Numbered from the stretch's first letter, positions 1-6,302 are shown. The stretch is DNA of 7,975 nt from an uncultured Ardenticatenia bacterium (GCA_937858165.1 CALLZA010000153.1:1-7975), one strand, 5' to 3'. Notes: generated from the sequence alone by a model not told the origin. Translations and numbers: made by a program.

Positions 1-8
1 CGTGTGTT

Positions 9-452
9 TTAAGGCACAGGCCCGGTGTGGGGGCCCAGCTTGGAGTTCGCTTCCCCCAGCTCGTCTGCCGTGCGTCCCACGCTGGGCACCAACGCCGACT
101 TCTGCACGGCATAGGTCTTCTGCATCACCAACGCCACGAACGCGAGCGGGTAGAGCAGGATGTCGTCGGTGTGGAACGCCATGAACACGTACAGCACCGC
201 GCGCGCGACGGCGGTGATCTGCACGACCATGCGCCGCCCACCGGGAATCCGGTCGATCGTGGGGCCGATCAACGGCGCCACCACCACGAAGGGGGCGAAG
301 CTGACGATCAGGTAGCGCAGCACCGCCGAACGCTGCGCATCGGGCCCCAGGCTGAGCACCTCGCCCGCCACCGCCCCGTACATCGCTGCGTCGCCGATGG
401 CGATGAGAGCGTGCGTGCGCGCCAGCCGGCGGAACGGTGACTGGTTCTGCCC
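9..452 (-). CDS. MFS transporter, N-terminal part (partial)
   Basis: Major facilitator superfamily transporter, N-terminal portion only. It is an inner-membrane protein with at least four predicted hydrophobic helices. An MFS motif A-like loop is visible as [12 protein letters not shown] between helices 2 and 3, followed by the conserved stretches [14 protein letters not shown] and EANSKLG. The substrate cannot be told. The open frame extends upstream to 542, but recognisable homology begins only near 440-450 ([12 protein letters not shown]), so the true start is probably in that area. The upstream residues are Arg/Gly-rich and lie in the zone where panD should end. At the left edge the frame ends at a TAA (9-11) just after EANSKLG. 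A full-length transporter would need roughly 250 more residues, so this stop is probably a contig-edge error. Two Val-to-Gly replacements at otherwise conserved positions (codons at 75-77 and 54-56) also suggest base-call errors. The style is actinobacterial, by inference from the sequence pattern. Confidence 0.72.
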   Translation of the reverse strand, partial: GQNQSPFRRLARTHALIAIGDAAMYGAVAGEVLSLGPDAQRSAVLRYLIVSFAPFVVVAPLIGPTIDRIPGGRRMVVQITAVARAVLYVFMAFHTDDILLYPLAFVALVMQKTYAVQKSALVPSVGRTADELGEANSKLGPHTGPVP

Positions 453-586
453 CGCCCCTTGCCCGCCGTGCCCCGCCTCTCCGTTGCTTCCCCGTCGCGC
501 GCGACGCGCCCCACAACCACATCGGTGAACGCCAGGGCGCAAGCGGGATTGTCGCCGCCGTCGAGCGCCGAAACATCGTTAAAGGT

Positions 587-763
587 GTCGCCCGGGTGGA
601 CGAGGTGGGCGGCACCGCCGTTGATCCCGATGACACCACTGCCTCGCTCACCGGCGATCACATAGGTTTCGAGTCGATTGCCGTTGTTGATGTCGACGAT
701 GCACACCTGCTCGCCCTCGAGTAGAACGGGCGGGTCGCACGGGGCGGGGGCGCTCGCCACCCC
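587..763 (-). CDS. panD: Aspartate 1-decarboxylase fragment (PanD), degraded
   Basis: PanD makes beta-alanine from L-aspartate for pantothenate and CoA synthesis, using a pyruvoyl group formed by self-cleavage at Gly-Ser. The clean part (587-724) carries the family signature in order: [30 protein letters not shown] and AAHLVHPGD. It includes the conserved Arg and Thr-Tyr of the active site (RLETY) and the Asn of the NG motif. Upstream (725-763) the same frame aligns with the usual DxDLxDAAD stretch, but Asp and Ala are changed to Ala, Pro and Val. Farther upstream the self-cleavage Gly-Ser and the N-terminal MLRTM-type start cannot be recognised. Downstream of HPGD the usual C-terminus is also unrecognisable, although the frame stays open to 308. 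Substitutions without frame loss fit sequencing error in read tails better than natural decay, but a true pseudogene cannot be excluded. The MFS gene lies just downstream, at a spacing suggesting an original panD-transporter gene pair. Confidence 0.75.
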
Positions 764-870
764 GGCGGTTGGAAGACTGGGGACGGTCGTGGGCCCACCT
801 GGGGCGGTCCGGGCGCGAACCCGGGCCAAACTAGCCGCGACGCCGATGCACCTCCACCACGTCGCTGCGG
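764..870. other. Probable assembly junction or error-rich segment
   Basis: No gene can be supported here. On the minus strand this is where the N-terminal third of PanD should lie, but only scattered similarity remains. On the plus strand an open frame runs through from 678 into the DoxX-like gene, but it would be antisense to the recognisable panD sequence. Clean plus-strand coding begins at about 870, where nearly every codon ends in G or C. I infer that two different sequences were joined here; the exact breakpoint cannot be fixed by eye. Confidence 0.45.
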
Positions 871-1382
871 TGCACGACGAGTACCGCATCGCCCGGGCCT
901 CCGGGGTGGGCTTCCGGGGCGACTGGTTCGGGGTCAGCGGGGCGCTCAACCCGGACGGGCCGGGCTTCGGCCGCGCCCAGAGCGCGGTCTACCGGCTGTT
1001 CGGCGTCTGGCTGCCGCCGCTGTGGCGGCTGCTGCTGGTCATCGCCATGGCCGTCGTGCTGCGCGCCGGGTGGCCGCTGCCGCCGGCGGGGTGGCGCGAG
1101 CTGCTGGCCGGCTGGGGCGTGCCGGCGGCAGGCGTGGTGGCCGGGCTGGCTGCGGCGCTGGCGGTGGTCGGCGGAGCGCTGGTCGGGCTGGGCGTGCTGC
1201 CGCGGCTGCTGTCCGTCGCCCTGGCCGTGCCCATCGGCTTCGACATCGCCGCCCGCGGCCTGCGCTGGGACAACGGCCTGGCCCTGGTGGCGACGATCTT
1301 CATCCAGTTGCTCGGCCCCGGTCGCTTCGCCCTGTGGCCGGCTGAGGAGCGCTTCATGTTCCGCCGGCTGGGGGGACGATGA
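846..1382 (+). CDS. DoxX-like small membrane protein
   Basis: Probable integral membrane protein of the DoxX-like superfamily. Hydrophobic segments lie at about residues 59-73, 92-117, 119-133 and 144-157 (counting from the ATG at 846). The C-terminal half shows the DoxX pattern: a Gly-rich helix, a short loop with LPRLL, then [20 protein letters not shown]. The function of DoxX proteins is poorly defined; some act in redox or thiol stress. The start is uncertain. The ATG at 846 and a GTG at 870 are in frame, and the frame is open back to 678 but there overlaps panD on the other strand and the suspected junction. The first 50 residues are hydrophilic and match nothing I know. The stop overlaps the next gene's start by ATGA (1379-1382), implying translational coupling. 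Third codon positions are almost all G or C, more extreme than in the neighbouring flippase gene. Confidence 0.6.
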   Translation: MHLHHVAAVHDEYRIARASGVGFRGDWFGVSGALNPDGPGFGRAQSAVYRLFGVWLPPLWRLLLVIAMAVVLRAGWPLPPAGWRELLAGWGVPAAGVVAGLAAALAVVGGALVGLGVLPRLLSVALAVPIGFDIAARGLRWDNGLALVATIFIQLLGPGRFALWPAEERFMFRRLGGR

Positions 1383-2398
1383 CGCACCGCCTGCTGCGCT
1401 GGCTACCGTGGCTGCTCAGCGCGGCGCTGCTGGTCGGGGTCATCCGGCTCGTACCGATCAATGAGGTAGCAGCCGCCTTGCGCCAACTGCGGCCGGCCGA
1501 GATCGCCGCCCTGATGGTCGCCAATGGCGTCGTACTGCTGGCAATCACCGCCCGCTGGGCGCTGCTGCTGCGCGGCCAGGGGTACGACGTGCCCTTCACC
1601 GCTCTGTTCGGCTACCGGCTGGCCGTCTTTGGTCTCAGCTACTTCACGCCCGGCCCCCACGTCGGCGGCGAACCGCTACAACTACTGCTCGTGGAGCGCG
1701 AACACGGCGTGCCGCGCAGCGTGGCCCTGGCCGCCGTGGCTCTGGACAAGGCGATTGAGTTCGGCGTCAACTTCACCCTGCTGTTGTTGGGCATCGCCGC
1801 CGTGCTGCGCTGGCGCATCGTGCCGGCCGACGCTGCCCGGCAAATGTTAGGGCTGGTCGCGGCGCTATTGGCCGTGCCGGTACTCTACGTCGCCGCCACG
1901 GCCGCCGGCCGCTTCCCGGCGGCGCGATTGGCCCACCGCCTGGCTCACGCGCCCTTGTTGCGACCGCTCGCGGCGCGGCTGTCGGCCGCCACGGCCGTCA
2001 TCGAGGCCGGTGAGCGGCAGATCGGCGCATTTTACCAGCGTGCCCCGGTCGCCTTCGCCGCCGCGCTGGGCGTCACGCTGATCGGTTGGCTGGCGCTCGT
2101 GGGCGAGTTCTGGCTGATGATCCACTTCCTGGGGCTTGACCTGACGCTGCCGCAACTGGTGACGGCGTTGACAGCGGCACGACTCTCCATCCTGCTGCTG
2201 TTGCCGGCCGGGTTGGGGGCGCTGGAGATGAGCCAGGCGATGGCCTTCGGCGCTCTGGGCCTCGATCCGGGGGTGGGCATCGCCGCCGGGCTGCTCATCC
2301 GCGCCCGCGATACGCTGCTGGCCGGCTTTGGCCTGTGGTGGGGCGGGCGGCGGCTGGCACGGGGACGAGTGAAGCGACAAGTGATGAGTGACGAGTGA
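1379..2398 (+). CDS. Flippase-like membrane protein (YbhN/AglD/LPG-synthase TM family)
   Basis: A 339-residue polytopic inner-membrane protein of the PF03706 type (lysylphosphatidylglycerol synthase transmembrane region, UPF0104, YbhN, AglD). I see about seven or eight hydrophobic helices. Two family landmarks are clear: SYFTPGPHVGGEPLQLLLV at about 87-105, and the C-terminal LPAGLGALEMSQAMAFGALG at about 275-294 followed by IRARDTLLAG. Members are associated with movement or synthesis of lipid-linked substrates; many sit beside glycosyltransferase genes and are called flippase-like without proven substrates. No soluble lysyltransferase domain follows, so lysyl-PG synthesis is unlikely. The ATG start overlaps the DoxX-like stop and is preceded by a G-rich stretch that can serve as a weak ribosome site. 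The last residues (QVMSDE) and the TGA are encoded inside a 7-nt repeat array. It converges on a glycosyltransferase/methyltransferase operon, so a role in exporting that pathway's product is possible but inferred. Confidence 0.85.
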   Translation: MTHRLLRWLPWLLSAALLVGVIRLVPINEVAAALRQLRPAEIAALMVANGVVLLAITARWALLLRGQGYDVPFTALFGYRLAVFGLSYFTPGPHVGGEPLQLLLVEREHGVPRSVALAAVALDKAIEFGVNFTLLLLGIAAVLRWRIVPADAARQMLGLVAALLAVPVLYVAATAAGRFPAARLAHRLAHAPLLRPLAARLSAATAVIEAGERQIGAFYQRAPVAFAAALGVTLIGWLALVGEFWLMIHFLGLDLTLPQLVTALTAARLSILLLLPAGLGALEMSQAMAFGALGLDPGVGIAAGLLIRARDTLLAGFGLWWGGRRLARGRVKRQVMSDE

Positions 2399-2454
2399 CG
2401 AGTTCAGAGTGCTTGACTGACTACTGACCTACTGGCAACTGCTTACTGCTTACT
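2380..2454. repeat. Inverted pair of 7-nt repeat arrays between convergent genes
   Basis: On the plus strand the core AGT recurs at 2380, 2387, 2394, 2401 and 2408, an exact 7-nt period with AGTGACG as the commonest unit. Directly after it the complementary core ACT recurs at 2416, 2423, 2431, 2438, 2445 and 2452, also with period 7 apart from one 8-nt step; CTTACTG is repeated in tandem. The two arrays are head to head around 2412-2415, so either strand reads an AGT-heptad array toward the centre. The left array includes the flippase stop codon and the right array the methyltransferase stop codon. Only the 3-nt cores pair consistently, so a stable long hairpin is not evident. No GC-stem plus T-tract terminator was seen; the array occupies the place where convergent terminators would be expected. 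Confidence 0.8.
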
Positions 2455-3295
2455 GCCCCACCCGCCCACACACATCCATCTGATGCGCCACGTAGATCAA
2501 CTCCCCAGCCTCGATCTGCGCCCGACGGCGAGCCAGCCACCCGGCCAGCCGCGCCGGGTTGAGTTCCGGCCGGCCGCTCAGCGACTGCTCGAAAAAGCCG
2601 AGAATAGCCCGCAGGAAGTCGGCCTCGTCGGCCGCATAGCCGCCGCGCGAGGGCACAACGACCCAATCCGACGCCCCGGCAGCCAGAATCTCCGCCCCGG
2701 CGGCGGGCAGTTGCCACAACAGGTGGCGGCCGCTGCGGCTATCGCCGGCCGGGCGACCGTCGGCCGTACGCTCGTCCATCGTCCGGTGGTAGAGGTCGAT
2801 CACCTGCTCGTCAAAGCCAGGATCGACCGGCGGCTCCAGGATGGTCAGTCCGTCGAAGTTGATGGTGAAGTAGAACAGGCCGCCCGGACGCAACAGGGCC
2901 AACAACTCCGGCAGCAGGCGCGGCGCGTCCACCAGGTCGAGAAAGGCGTGGGCGATCAGCAAGTCCCAGGCGCGCCGGCCTCGCTTGCGCCGGGCGAAGT
3001 CGTAGACGTCGGCTGCTTCCCACGACACGGACAAGGGCGAAGTCCGACGGCTATACCGCTCAAGGGCCGCGGCCACGTTGGCTGGATCGGCGTCAACGGC
3101 CGTATAGCGCCCACCCGCCGCCAGCAACCCCCGCGCCACCAGCCGGTCGAGCATCGCCCCGGTGCCCGCGCCGACCTCCAGCACGTCCAGTGGCCCTGGT
3201 GGTAGTTCGGCGCGCAACGTCTCGTAGACGTGGGTGTTCAGGGCGCGGTCATCGACCGTCTGCTTGGCGGCCAGATAGCGGATGAAGTTAGTCAC
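2450..3295 (-). CDS. Class I SAM-dependent methyltransferase
   Basis: A 281-residue Rossmann-fold methyltransferase, probably cytosolic. Motif I is VLEVGAGTGAML (residues 38-49), followed by an acidic strand end (AVDADP, 66-71). A post-I region EAADVYDFA (93-101) and the motif IV-like WDLLIAHAFLDLVD (110-123) come next, then LLRPGGLFYFTINFDG (134-149), typical of class I enzymes. The C-terminal 100 residues form a helical extension without a motif I recognise, probably the substrate-binding part. The start is a GTG with a weak AGGA about 10 nt upstream, 7 nt after the glycosyltransferase stop. It is the last gene of the operon, and its TAA lies within the 7-nt repeat array. Position after the GT4 gene suggests it methylates the same metabolite or glycan, but the substrate is not visible. 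The initial YLAAKQTVDDRALN segment looks like a family-specific feature. Confidence 0.88.
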   Translation of the reverse strand: MTNFIRYLAAKQTVDDRALNTHVYETLRAELPPGPLDVLEVGAGTGAMLDRLVARGLLAAGGRYTAVDADPANVAAALERYSRRTSPLSVSWEAADVYDFARRKRGRRAWDLLIAHAFLDLVDAPRLLPELLALLRPGGLFYFTINFDGLTILEPPVDPGFDEQVIDLYHRTMDERTADGRPAGDSRSGRHLLWQLPAAGAEILAAGASDWVVVPSRGGYAADEADFLRAILGFFEQSLSGRPELNPARLAGWLARRRAQIEAGELIYVAHQMDVCGRVGQ

Positions 3296-3302
3296 AGACG
3301 GC

Positions 3303-4355
3303 TTATCCTATTATGTCAAGTAAAAAGCTATGGATGGCGGCGCAACTGTCGTCCCAGGTCGGCCAGCCGGCGAAGCGGGCGCGAGCGGCGGCGCTCATCT
3401 GCGCCAGCCGGACGCGGTCATCGGCCAGTGCCGCGATCCGCTCGGCCAGCGCCACCGTATCGCCCGGGGCGACAAGGTAACCATCGACGCCATCGGTGAT
3501 GAGTTCGGCCGCCGCCCCGCCCGTCGTGGCCATGGCCGGCAACCCGAAGCCCATTCCCTCCAGGTAGACGATGCCGAACCCCTCGTAGTCCGACGGCACG
3601 ACCATGACGTGCGCCGCGGCCATCTCGACGGCCAGCGCCGCGTCGCTCAGCGCGCCACACCAGGCAACCCGCCCGGCCAACGGCGGACGCGCCGCCCGCG
3701 CCGCCATGCGCCAGGCGTAGGCCGGATCGGCGGCGCGGCCGACCACGCTCAGCCGCCACTCCCCCCGCACGACCGCCAGCGCCGTCAACAACGTGTGCAA
3801 CCCCTTGCGGGGGATGAGGTTGCCGACGAAGAGCAAGCGCAACGGGCCGCGCCACCGATCTTGTTCGGCGGCCGCGGGTGCGGCCAGGCGATCGCCGCCG
3901 GGGTAGGCTACGACATGCGGCTGGCCGCCACCCACGAGTGATTCAACCGTCCGCTGCGTCGTCCGGCTGTTGAAGATAAAGGCGTCGACTGAGCGCAAGT
4001 AGCGCCGCTCGACGCCGCGATAGAGTGTGTTCTGCCAAGCCGGTCGGGCCTCGCTGCATCGCAAGTGATGGACGATGGCCACCACGGGGGCGCGGCGAGC
4101 GAAACGGCCGTTGGCCCAGACCAGCGACGGGTGGCACAGCTCGTCTTGCAGCAGCACGTCATAGTCGTCCGCCAACCGCGCCGGCAGGCCGGCGGTGAGG
4201 TTGTCAGTCAGGTGACGACCATAGCGACGCCAGGGCAGGGCGATGATCTCGACCGTGTCCCCCTGTCGCCGCAGGTAATCGACCAGCCGCCGGTCGTAGA
4301 GGGTGCCGCCCGACACCATATCGAGCGAGCCGTAGATGACCAGACCGACGTGCAT
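3303..4355 (-). CDS. GT4-family glycosyltransferase
   Basis: A 350-residue GT-B fold retaining glycosyltransferase of family 4. The N-terminal acceptor domain opens with MHVGLVIYGSLDMVSGGTLYD, containing the SGG loop usual in this family. The C-terminal donor domain begins with LLFVGNLIPRKGL (174-186), whose Arg and Lys contact donor phosphates. The EX7E motif is complete (E258 and E266 in SDYEGFGIVYLEGMGFGLPA), followed by TTGGAAAELI. No signal peptide or membrane helix is seen, so it acts in the cytosol or at the inner membrane surface. I chose the ATG at 4355, 11 nt after the upstream stop. A TTG at 4370 overlapping that stop is also in frame but would add five residues before the natural first strand. 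Donor sugar and acceptor are unknown. Linkage to a PTPS-like protein and a methyltransferase suggests a small-molecule acceptor rather than cell-wall polysaccharide, by inference. Confidence 0.9.
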   Translation of the reverse strand: MHVGLVIYGSLDMVSGGTLYDRRLVDYLRRQGDTVEIIALPWRRYGRHLTDNLTAGLPARLADDYDVLLQDELCHPSLVWANGRFARRAPVVAIVHHLRCSEARPAWQNTLYRGVERRYLRSVDAFIFNSRTTQRTVESLVGGGQPHVVAYPGGDRLAAPAAAEQDRWRGPLRLLFVGNLIPRKGLHTLLTALAVVRGEWRLSVVGRAADPAYAWRMAARAARPPLAGRVAWCGALSDAALAVEMAAAHVMVVPSDYEGFGIVYLEGMGFGLPAMATTGGAAAELITDGVDGYLVAPGDTVALAERIAALADDRVRLAQMSAAARARFAGWPTWDDSCAAIHSFLLDIIG

Positions 4356-4366
4356 CCCGCCCGGTC

Positions 4367-4741
4367 TCAACGCGCCCGGTAAGCAGCCCAGGCGATGTCG
4401 TTCTCCCAGAGTTTGACCACCAGACCGGTGATGTTCGTCGCAACGATACCCTGGGACAGCGCCTGACCAATGATGCGCGAAAAGTGCTCGATGCTGGGGT
4501 TTAGCCCGGCGAACTCCGGCAGGTCGTTGAGCGTCCGGTCGCGAAAGTGGGCCACCTGGACCGTCAGAAGGCGCTCGATGTCGACGATATCGACCAGGTA
4601 GCCATGCTCGTCGAGCGCGGCCCCTTCCAGTTGCAGTTCTAGGCGGTAGTGGTGGGAGTGCAACTCGTTCTCCGCCCCCCAGTCACCGCCGATCAGGTAG
4701 TGTTGGGCGATGAAATCCCGTTGAACAGCGATCGTATACAC
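4367..4741 (-). CDS. 6-pyruvoyl-tetrahydropterin synthase / QueD-like protein lacking catalytic residues
   Basis: A 124-residue T-fold protein of the PTPS/QueD family. Members act on dihydroneopterin triphosphate to make tetrahydropterins or 7-deazaguanine precursors. Family landmarks are FIAQHYL (10-16), LHSHHYRLELQLEG (27-40), GYLVDIVDIERL (47-58), TLNDLPEFAGLNPSIEHF (70-87) and LWENDIAWAAY (111-121). The three histidines that bind zinc in PTPS appear kept (H14, H28, H30), as does the Glu near the C-terminus (E113). The catalytic Cys four residues before the HxH motif is Glu here (E24), and the Asp-His pair of the canonical LDHxxLND motif is replaced (RDRTLND). Normal PTPS or QueD chemistry is therefore doubtful. 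A frame open to a GTG at 4777 exists, but I chose the GTG at 4741 because AGAGAGG stands 5 nt upstream and it gives the usual MYTIAV-type N-terminus. It is flanked by redox, glycosyl- and methyltransferase genes. Confidence 0.85.
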   Translation of the reverse strand: MYTIAVQRDFIAQHYLIGGDWGAENELHSHHYRLELQLEGAALDEHGYLVDIVDIERLLTVQVAHFRDRTLNDLPEFAGLNPSIEHFSRIIGQALSQGIVATNITGLVVKLWENDIAWAAYRAR

Positions 4742-4746
4742 ACGCT

Positions 4747-4753
4747 CCTCTCT
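4747..4753 (-). promoter_or_regulatory. Ribosome binding site deciding the PTPS-like start
   Basis: On the minus strand AGAGAGG lies 5 nt before the GTG at 4741-4739. This is a good Shine-Dalgarno match, whereas the alternative GTG at 4777 overlaps the upstream stop and would add a 12-residue N-terminus unlike the family. It supports the shorter protein. Confidence 0.6.
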
Positions 4754-4776
4754 TGCGGCCGAGCAAGCGGCCCGCA

Positions 4777-5781
4777 CTAATACTCGAAGACGATCTGCAT
4801 CGCCTCTTCCGGCTGCTCATCCAGCAGCCGGTACGCCTCGGCCGCCCGACGCAGCGGCAGACGGTGGGTGATCAGGCGTTCCGGCCGGTGGCGGCGCAGC
4901 ATGGCCCAGGCCACGTCGAGGCGGCGCGCCTTCGTCCAGCGCCCGCGCCAACCGGGGGCCAGATGGCTGACCTGCGAGCCGATGAGCTGCAACTGGGCGC
5001 GATGAAAGCGCCCACCCAGATCGACCTCGACCGGCCGCCGGCCGTACCACGAGCCGATGACGACGCGACCAAAGTCGCCGGTTAGGTCGATGGCCAGGTT
5101 CAGCGCCTGGGGATTGCCCGACAACTCGTAGGTCAGATCGGCGCCGTCGGGCAGGATGGCCCGCGCCGCGTTCAGCTCAGCGGGGGTCAGCGCCGCCGTG
5201 GCCCCCAGCCGCCGCGCCCAGTCGCGTCGCAATGGGTAGGCGTCGAGGGCCACCAGCGCCGCCGGCAACATTTCGGCCAGCAGCGCCGTCGTCAGCAGGC
5301 CGACGATGCCCTGCCCTACCACGGCTACGCGCTCGCCAATGACCGGCCGGCCATCCATGACGAACGACACGGCCGTCTCCATGTTGGGCAGGAAGACAGC
5401 CGCCTCCGGAGCCACGCCCTCGGGCAAGGGGTGCAGCGCGTCGATGGGCGCGGCGAAGTGGGTCTGATGGGGGTTGAAGGCGAAGACGAGACGGCCGAGC
5501 CACGCACTATCCACGTCCGGCGCGACGGCGGCGATGCGGCCGACGGCGGCATAACCGTAGCGGATGGGGAAGCCAAACGAGCCGCCCAGCGCGGCGATGG
5601 TCGCATCGACAGCGCCGACCGGAGCCAGCCCGCGGTAGACCAGCATCTCGCTGCCGGGGCTAATGGCCGACAGGAGCGTCTCGACCAGCACTTCGCCGGG
5701 GCCGGGCGACGGCCGCGGCTCACGGCGCACCTCGACCGCGCGCGGGGCTGTGAAGGTGACTGCGTAGCCGTCCGCGTCCAT
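4777..5781 (-). CDS. Medium-chain dehydrogenase/reductase, cysteine-free (no zinc ligands)
   Basis: A 334-residue NAD(P)-dependent oxidoreductase of the medium-chain (MDR) superfamily, cytosolic. The N-terminal GroES-like domain has PGPGEVLVETLLSAISPGSE (26-45) and RYGYAAVGRIAAV (74-86). The Rossmann domain has VAVVGQGIVGLLTTALLAE (152-170) with GxGxxG at G156, G158 and G161, and Asp180 at the end of the second strand, favouring NAD over NADP. The C-terminus ends in an MDR-like AAEAYRLLDEQPEEAMQIVFEY. The protein contains no cysteine at all: the catalytic-zinc Cys is replaced within ISPGSE, the GHE histidine within GYAAVG, and the four-Cys structural zinc lobe is missing. Annotation as a zinc-binding alcohol dehydrogenase would mislead. 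The substrate is unknown. The ATG start is 25 nt after the osmC-like stop, and the stop is 35 nt before the PTPS-like gene, which is its likely pathway partner. Confidence 0.88.
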   Translation of the reverse strand: MDADGYAVTFTAPRAVEVRREPRPSPGPGEVLVETLLSAISPGSEMLVYRGLAPVGAVDATIAALGGSFGFPIRYGYAAVGRIAAVAPDVDSAWLGRLVFAFNPHQTHFAAPIDALHPLPEGVAPEAAVFLPNMETAVSFVMDGRPVIGERVAVVGQGIVGLLTTALLAEMLPAALVALDAYPLRRDWARRLGATAALTPAELNAARAILPDGADLTYELSGNPQALNLAIDLTGDFGRVVIGSWYGRRPVEVDLGGRFHRAQLQLIGSQVSHLAPGWRGRWTKARRLDVAWAMLRRHRPERLITHRLPLRRAAEAYRLLDEQPEEAMQIVFEY

Positions 5782-5806
5782 CCTCGGTTAGCGGGCCTGG
5801 CGGCCG

Positions 5807-6280
5807 TCAACTCAGCGCGCCGACGGCGTCGGCCGCCGCGCTGTTGGCGGCGGTGGCGATGGCGTGGCTGTGGGTGATGGTCGCCACACCGCGCAGGGTG
5901 GCGGCGACAGAGCAGTACTTGTCGATCGATAGGGCGATGGCCCGTTCCACCTTATCGGCGTCCAGCCCATCACCCTCCAATGTGAAGTGCAGATGGATGT
6001 CGGTGAAGGCGTAAGGCGGGTCGGGTAACTGCTGGCCGTTGACCTCGATCCGCAGGCCAGTCAGCCGCTGCCGCTGGCGCTCCAAAATGGCGACGACGTC
6101 ATAGGCCGCGCAGGAAGCCAAGCTCATCAACAGCAGGTCGGACGGCTTGGCCGCTTTCCACTCCTGCCAACCCGGTTCTTCGCGTGGCCAGGAGCCGGAC
6201 AGAACCATGTTGCCAAACGAATCACGACAGGCGAAGAGGCGGCTCCCCTCTTCCAACCATTTTACAGCGATGTTGCTCAA
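5807..6280 (-). CDS. OsmC-family protein, YhfA-like
   Basis: A 157-residue OsmC/Ohr-fold protein. Family members reduce organic hydroperoxides with a pair of cysteines and act as cytosolic dimers; the YhfA branch has no firmly assigned substrate. Both cysteines are present: C57 in [14 protein letters not shown] and C123 in [11 protein letters not shown]. The segments [26 protein letters not shown] and [10 protein letters not shown] match the YhfA pattern more closely than Ohr. I chose a TTG start at 6280, because GAGGAGG lies 5 nt upstream and the protein then begins MSNIAVKW, a natural first strand. A nearby ATG (6285) is out of frame and meets TGA at once, and the longer frame running to 6625 is antisense overlap with the 119-aa gene. 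It lies 22 nt after that gene and 25 nt before the MDR gene, so it is part of the same transcript. Confidence 0.87.
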   Translation of the reverse strand: MSNIAVKWLEEGSRLFACRDSFGNMVLSGSWPREEPGWQEWKAAKPSDLLLMSLASCAAYDVVAILERQRQRLTGLRIEVNGQQLPDPPYAFTDIHLHFTLEGDGLDADKVERAIALSIDKYCSVAATLRGVATITHSHAIATAANSAAADAVGALS

Positions 6281-6285
6281 ACCAT

Positions 6286-6292
6286 CCTCCTC
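6286..6292 (-). promoter_or_regulatory. Strong ribosome binding site for the OsmC-family TTG start
   Basis: GAGGAGG on the minus strand, 5 nt before the TTG at 6280-6278. It is the strongest Shine-Dalgarno match seen in the operon and is what identifies the TTG as the start. Confidence 0.65.
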
Positions 6293-6302
6293 GGTCGGGC
6301 CA

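Noticed and set aside
678..845. Upstream extension of the DoxX-like protein to an ATG at 678
   Set aside because: It runs antisense through the recognisable panD fragment and the suspected junction, and its residues show no family features.
2380..2454. CRISPR array or rho-independent terminator
   Set aside because: Units are only 7 nt with no spacers, so not CRISPR; only 3-nt cores pair and no T-tract follows, so a classical terminator is not supported.
2483..3205. Plus-strand open frame opposite the methyltransferase
   Set aside because: Gln/Arg-rich shadow with no motif; the minus strand has full SAM-methyltransferase motifs.
4367..4741. Assignment as queD in queuosine synthesis
   Set aside because: The catalytic Cys and the Asp-His pair are missing and no other queuosine genes are nearby.
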